Assembly (NCBI GenBank): GCA_947492175.1
Contig: CANLMQ010000025.1
Location: 1 to 64,000 of the forward strand
Reading direction: 5' to 3'
From: an uncultured Draconibacterium sp.
Lineage (GTDB): Bacteria > Bacteroidota > Bacteroidia > Bacteroidales > Prolixibacteraceae
Length of the DNA stretch: 64,000 nt
A program made the position numbers and the translations under genes. The notes beneath the pieces were generated by a model. The model ran no database searches and was not told where the DNA came from. It worked only from the letters and a program-made list of their open reading frames with translations. Within the stretch, counting starts at the first letter, position 1, and every line of letters starts with the position of its first letter. Below, piece by piece: positions 62,438 through 64,000 of this stretch.

Positions 62438-64000
62438 TTACGAAAAATGATCATATTCTTCTGGCGAACCACAGGTGCATATCAGGTTTCGGTCTCCCCA
62501 GGCATTGTCAACCCGGCCTACCGGTACCCAGTATTTGTTATCTCTGACCCAGTCTAGCGGATAAGCTGCTTTTTCGCGGCCATAATTGTGCTCCCACACA
62601 TCAGCACAAACACTTTGAGCAGTATGCGGTGCATTTTTAAGCACGTTATCTACTTTATCAACTGTTCCAACCTCAACTTCTTTTACTTCTTCGAAAATTG
62701 AATTCAAGGCGCTAATAAAACGGTCCAGCTCCCCTTTCGATTCGCTTTCGGTTGGTTCGATCATTAATGTACCGTGAACCGGGAATGATAAAGTTGGCGC
62801 ATGGAAACCATAATCCATTAAACGTTTGGCAATATCTTCTTCGGTAATTCCGGCTGAAGCTTTCAGGTGACGGCACTCTAAAATTAACTCGTGTGCTACT
62901 CTTCCGTTTTCGCCGGTATATAAAATTCCGTAATTATCTTTTAAAGCAGTTGCAATATAATTTGCATTCAAAATAGCCACTTTTGTTGCTTCAGTTAAGC
63001 CTTCGGCTCCCATCATTTTTATATAACCATAGGTTATCGGAAGAACCGACGCGCTTCCCCACGGAGCACCTGAAACTGCGGTTATTCCTACATGCCCGTT
63101 ATTCATAATTGGATGCGATGGCAAGAAATCGACCAAATGGCTTGCAACTCCGATAGGGCCAACACCTGGTCCGCCACCACCATGAGGAATAGCAAACGTT
63201 TTGTGTAAGTTAAGGTGGCAAACATCGGCACCAATCATTCGCGGATTTGTTAATCCAACCTGCGCATTCATGTTTGCACCATCCATATAAACCTGTCCGC
63301 CGTTGTTATGAATTACCTCACACATTTCCACAATCGATGATTCGAACACACCGTGTGTTGACGGGTAGGTTACCATAAACGACGATAAGTTGTCTTTGTG
63401 CAACTCGGCTTTGGCACGCAGGTCATCCATATCAACATTTCCACGTTCGTCGCAGGCAACCACAACTACTTTCATTCCGGCCATTACAGCACTTGCCGGG
63501 TTGGTTCCGTGCGCCGATGCAGGAATAAGAACAATATCGCGTTGCTCGTCGCCACGGCTTTTGTGGTATTCGTGAATCACCATCAATCCGGCATATTCGC
63601 CTGCCGCACCTGAGTTAGGCATCAGGCTCACATCAGCCATTCCCGTAATTTCGGCCAGGTCGCGACGCAGTTCTTCCATCATTTCGTGGTAACCACGTGC
63701 CTGGTTTTTAGGCACAAAAGGATGCAGTCCGGTAAATTCGATCCAGCTTAACGGAAGCATTTCAGTAGCCGCATTCAGTTTCATGGTACACGATCCCAAC
63801 GAAATCATTGACTGTGTTAATGAAATATCTTTTTTAGCCAGATTTTTTATGTAACGTAACATTTCTGTTTCCGAGCGGTATTTGTTAAACACCTCTTCTG
63901 TCATAAATTCAGAAGTACGCTTATATTGTTCGGCAATAACAAAACCTTCAGGATATTCTTGCGCCACCTGCCATTTTTTGTTGGCTGCTTTTGCAAATAC
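62438..64000 (-). CDS. gcvP: Glycine dehydrogenase (P protein), C-terminal part, cut by window end
   Basis: The frame is open up to base 64000, so the gene starts outside the window; an apparent GTG start at 63967 is internal. The visible 520 residues cover the PLP-dependent C-terminal half of glycine decarboxylase. QSMISLGSCTMKLNAATEML, SLMPNSGAAGEYAGLMVI and PASAHGTNPASAVMAGMKVV precede the PLP Lys in HLNLHKTFAIPHGGGGPGVG. The end has PLDWVRDNKYWVPVGRVDNAWGDRNL. In the glycine cleavage system it decarboxylates glycine and passes the aminomethyl group to the H protein. It is followed by its own terminator. Confidence 0.96.
   Translation of the reverse strand, partial: VFAKAANKKWQVAQEYPEGFVIAEQYKRTSEFMTEEVFNKYRSETEMLRYIKNLAKKDISLTQSMISLGSCTMKLNAATEMLPLSWIEFTGLHPFVPKNQARGYHEMMEELRRDLAEITGMADVSLMPNSGAAGEYAGLMVIHEYHKSRGDEQRDIVLIPASAHGTNPASAVMAGMKVVVVACDERGNVDMDDLRAKAELHKDNLSSFMVTYPSTHGVFESSIVEMCEVIHNNGGQVYMDGANMNAQVGLTNPRMIGADVCHLNLHKTFAIPHGGGGPGVGPIGVASHLVDFLPSHPIMNNGHVGITAVSGAPWGSASVLPITYGYIKMMGAEGLTEATKVAILNANYIATALKDNYGILYTGENGRVAHELILECRHLKASAGITEEDIAKRLMDYGFHAPTLSFPVHGTLMIEPTESESKGELDRFISALNSIFEEVKEVEVGTVDKVDNVLKNAPHTAQSVCADVWEHNYGREKAAYPLDWVRDNKYWVPVGRVDNAWGDRNLICTCGSPEEYDHFS

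Noticed and set aside
63967..63967. GTG start for glycine dehydrogenase
   Set aside because: The frame remains open to the window end and the visible part is only the C-terminal half of the family's length, so the GTG is internal.
1..64000. CRISPR arrays, tRNA/rRNA genes, insertion sequences, prophage
   Set aside because: No spaced identical repeats, cloverleaf-type sequence, transposase or phage-type genes were recognised by reading; a tRNAscan/Infernal/ISfinder run would be needed to exclude weak cases.

Overview
The window is a stretch of chromosome from a Bacteroidota bacterium, most likely an environmental or marine member of the Marinilabiliales/Prolixibacteraceae type; the genus is inference only. 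The evidence is three SusC/SusD pairs, two ECF-sigma/FecR pairs, a gliding-motility-type GldB lipoprotein, a MurF-alanine racemase fusion, lipoproteins with acidic residues after the lipobox cysteine, and promoter-like TAnnTTTG motifs in place of sigma-70 boxes. No rRNA, tRNA, CRISPR array, phage or insertion sequence was recognised.

Left part (about 0.5-40.3 kb, every gene on the minus strand, so transcription runs right to left). PUL C: ECF sigma, FecR, SusC, SusD (40.2 to 33.5 kb), with no enzyme gene attached. A frameshifted NmrA-type gene lies next. PUL B: ECF sigma, FecR, SusC, SusD, DUF2271 lipoprotein and aldo/keto reductase (31.8 to 22.9 kb). Then comes a long catabolic block (22.5 to 8.4 kb): an unassigned glycosidase-like lipoprotein, three secreted Gfo/Idh/MocA oxidoreductases, a DoxX protein, a tightly overlapping group (Nramp-fold transporter, M20 hydrolase, NAD-dependent epimerase, DHDPS/NAL-family lyase), a sialate-O-acetylesterase-like SGNH esterase and a secreted TIM-barrel sugar isomerase/epimerase. 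PUL A (7.9 to 0.6 kb) has SusC, SusD, a double DUF1080 lipoprotein and a second isomerase copy killed by two stop codons. Gfo/Idh dehydrogenases together with DUF1080 and TIM-barrel isomerases suggest catabolism of glycosides through 3-keto sugars in the periplasm. The substrate cannot be read from sequence.

Right part (40.5-64 kb, both strands) is mostly housekeeping: yjjG-like nucleotidase, rsmI, tdk, murF-alr, a Crp/Fnr regulator, nadE, gldB, pfkA, rsmG, an ECF sigma, a GT2 transferase, tgt, an LptF/G permease, an acyl-CoA carboxylase carboxyltransferase with its biotin carrier, ispE, and the C-terminal part of gcvP cut by the window edge. Between these lie small unknown proteins, a 20/21-bp minisatellite and several clear terminators.

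The most interesting signal is shared by the three susC genes. On the strand opposite each susC, a TAnnTTTG motif begins exactly at the base complementary to the first base of the susC start codon. Roughly 65-90 bases further on is a stem-loop with a similar TTG-containing loop and a T-rich tail. This is what a family of short cis-antisense RNAs over susC leaders would look like, comparable to the PUL-associated antisense sRNA DonS of Bacteroides fragilis. Other points worth checking are an ECF sigma gene whose conserved region 2 extends upstream with no ATG/GTG/TTG start, an Nramp-fold protein without its metal-binding motifs, a queuine tRNA-ribosyltransferase without the zinc cysteines, and a small secreted protein with four W-M-x5-W repeats.
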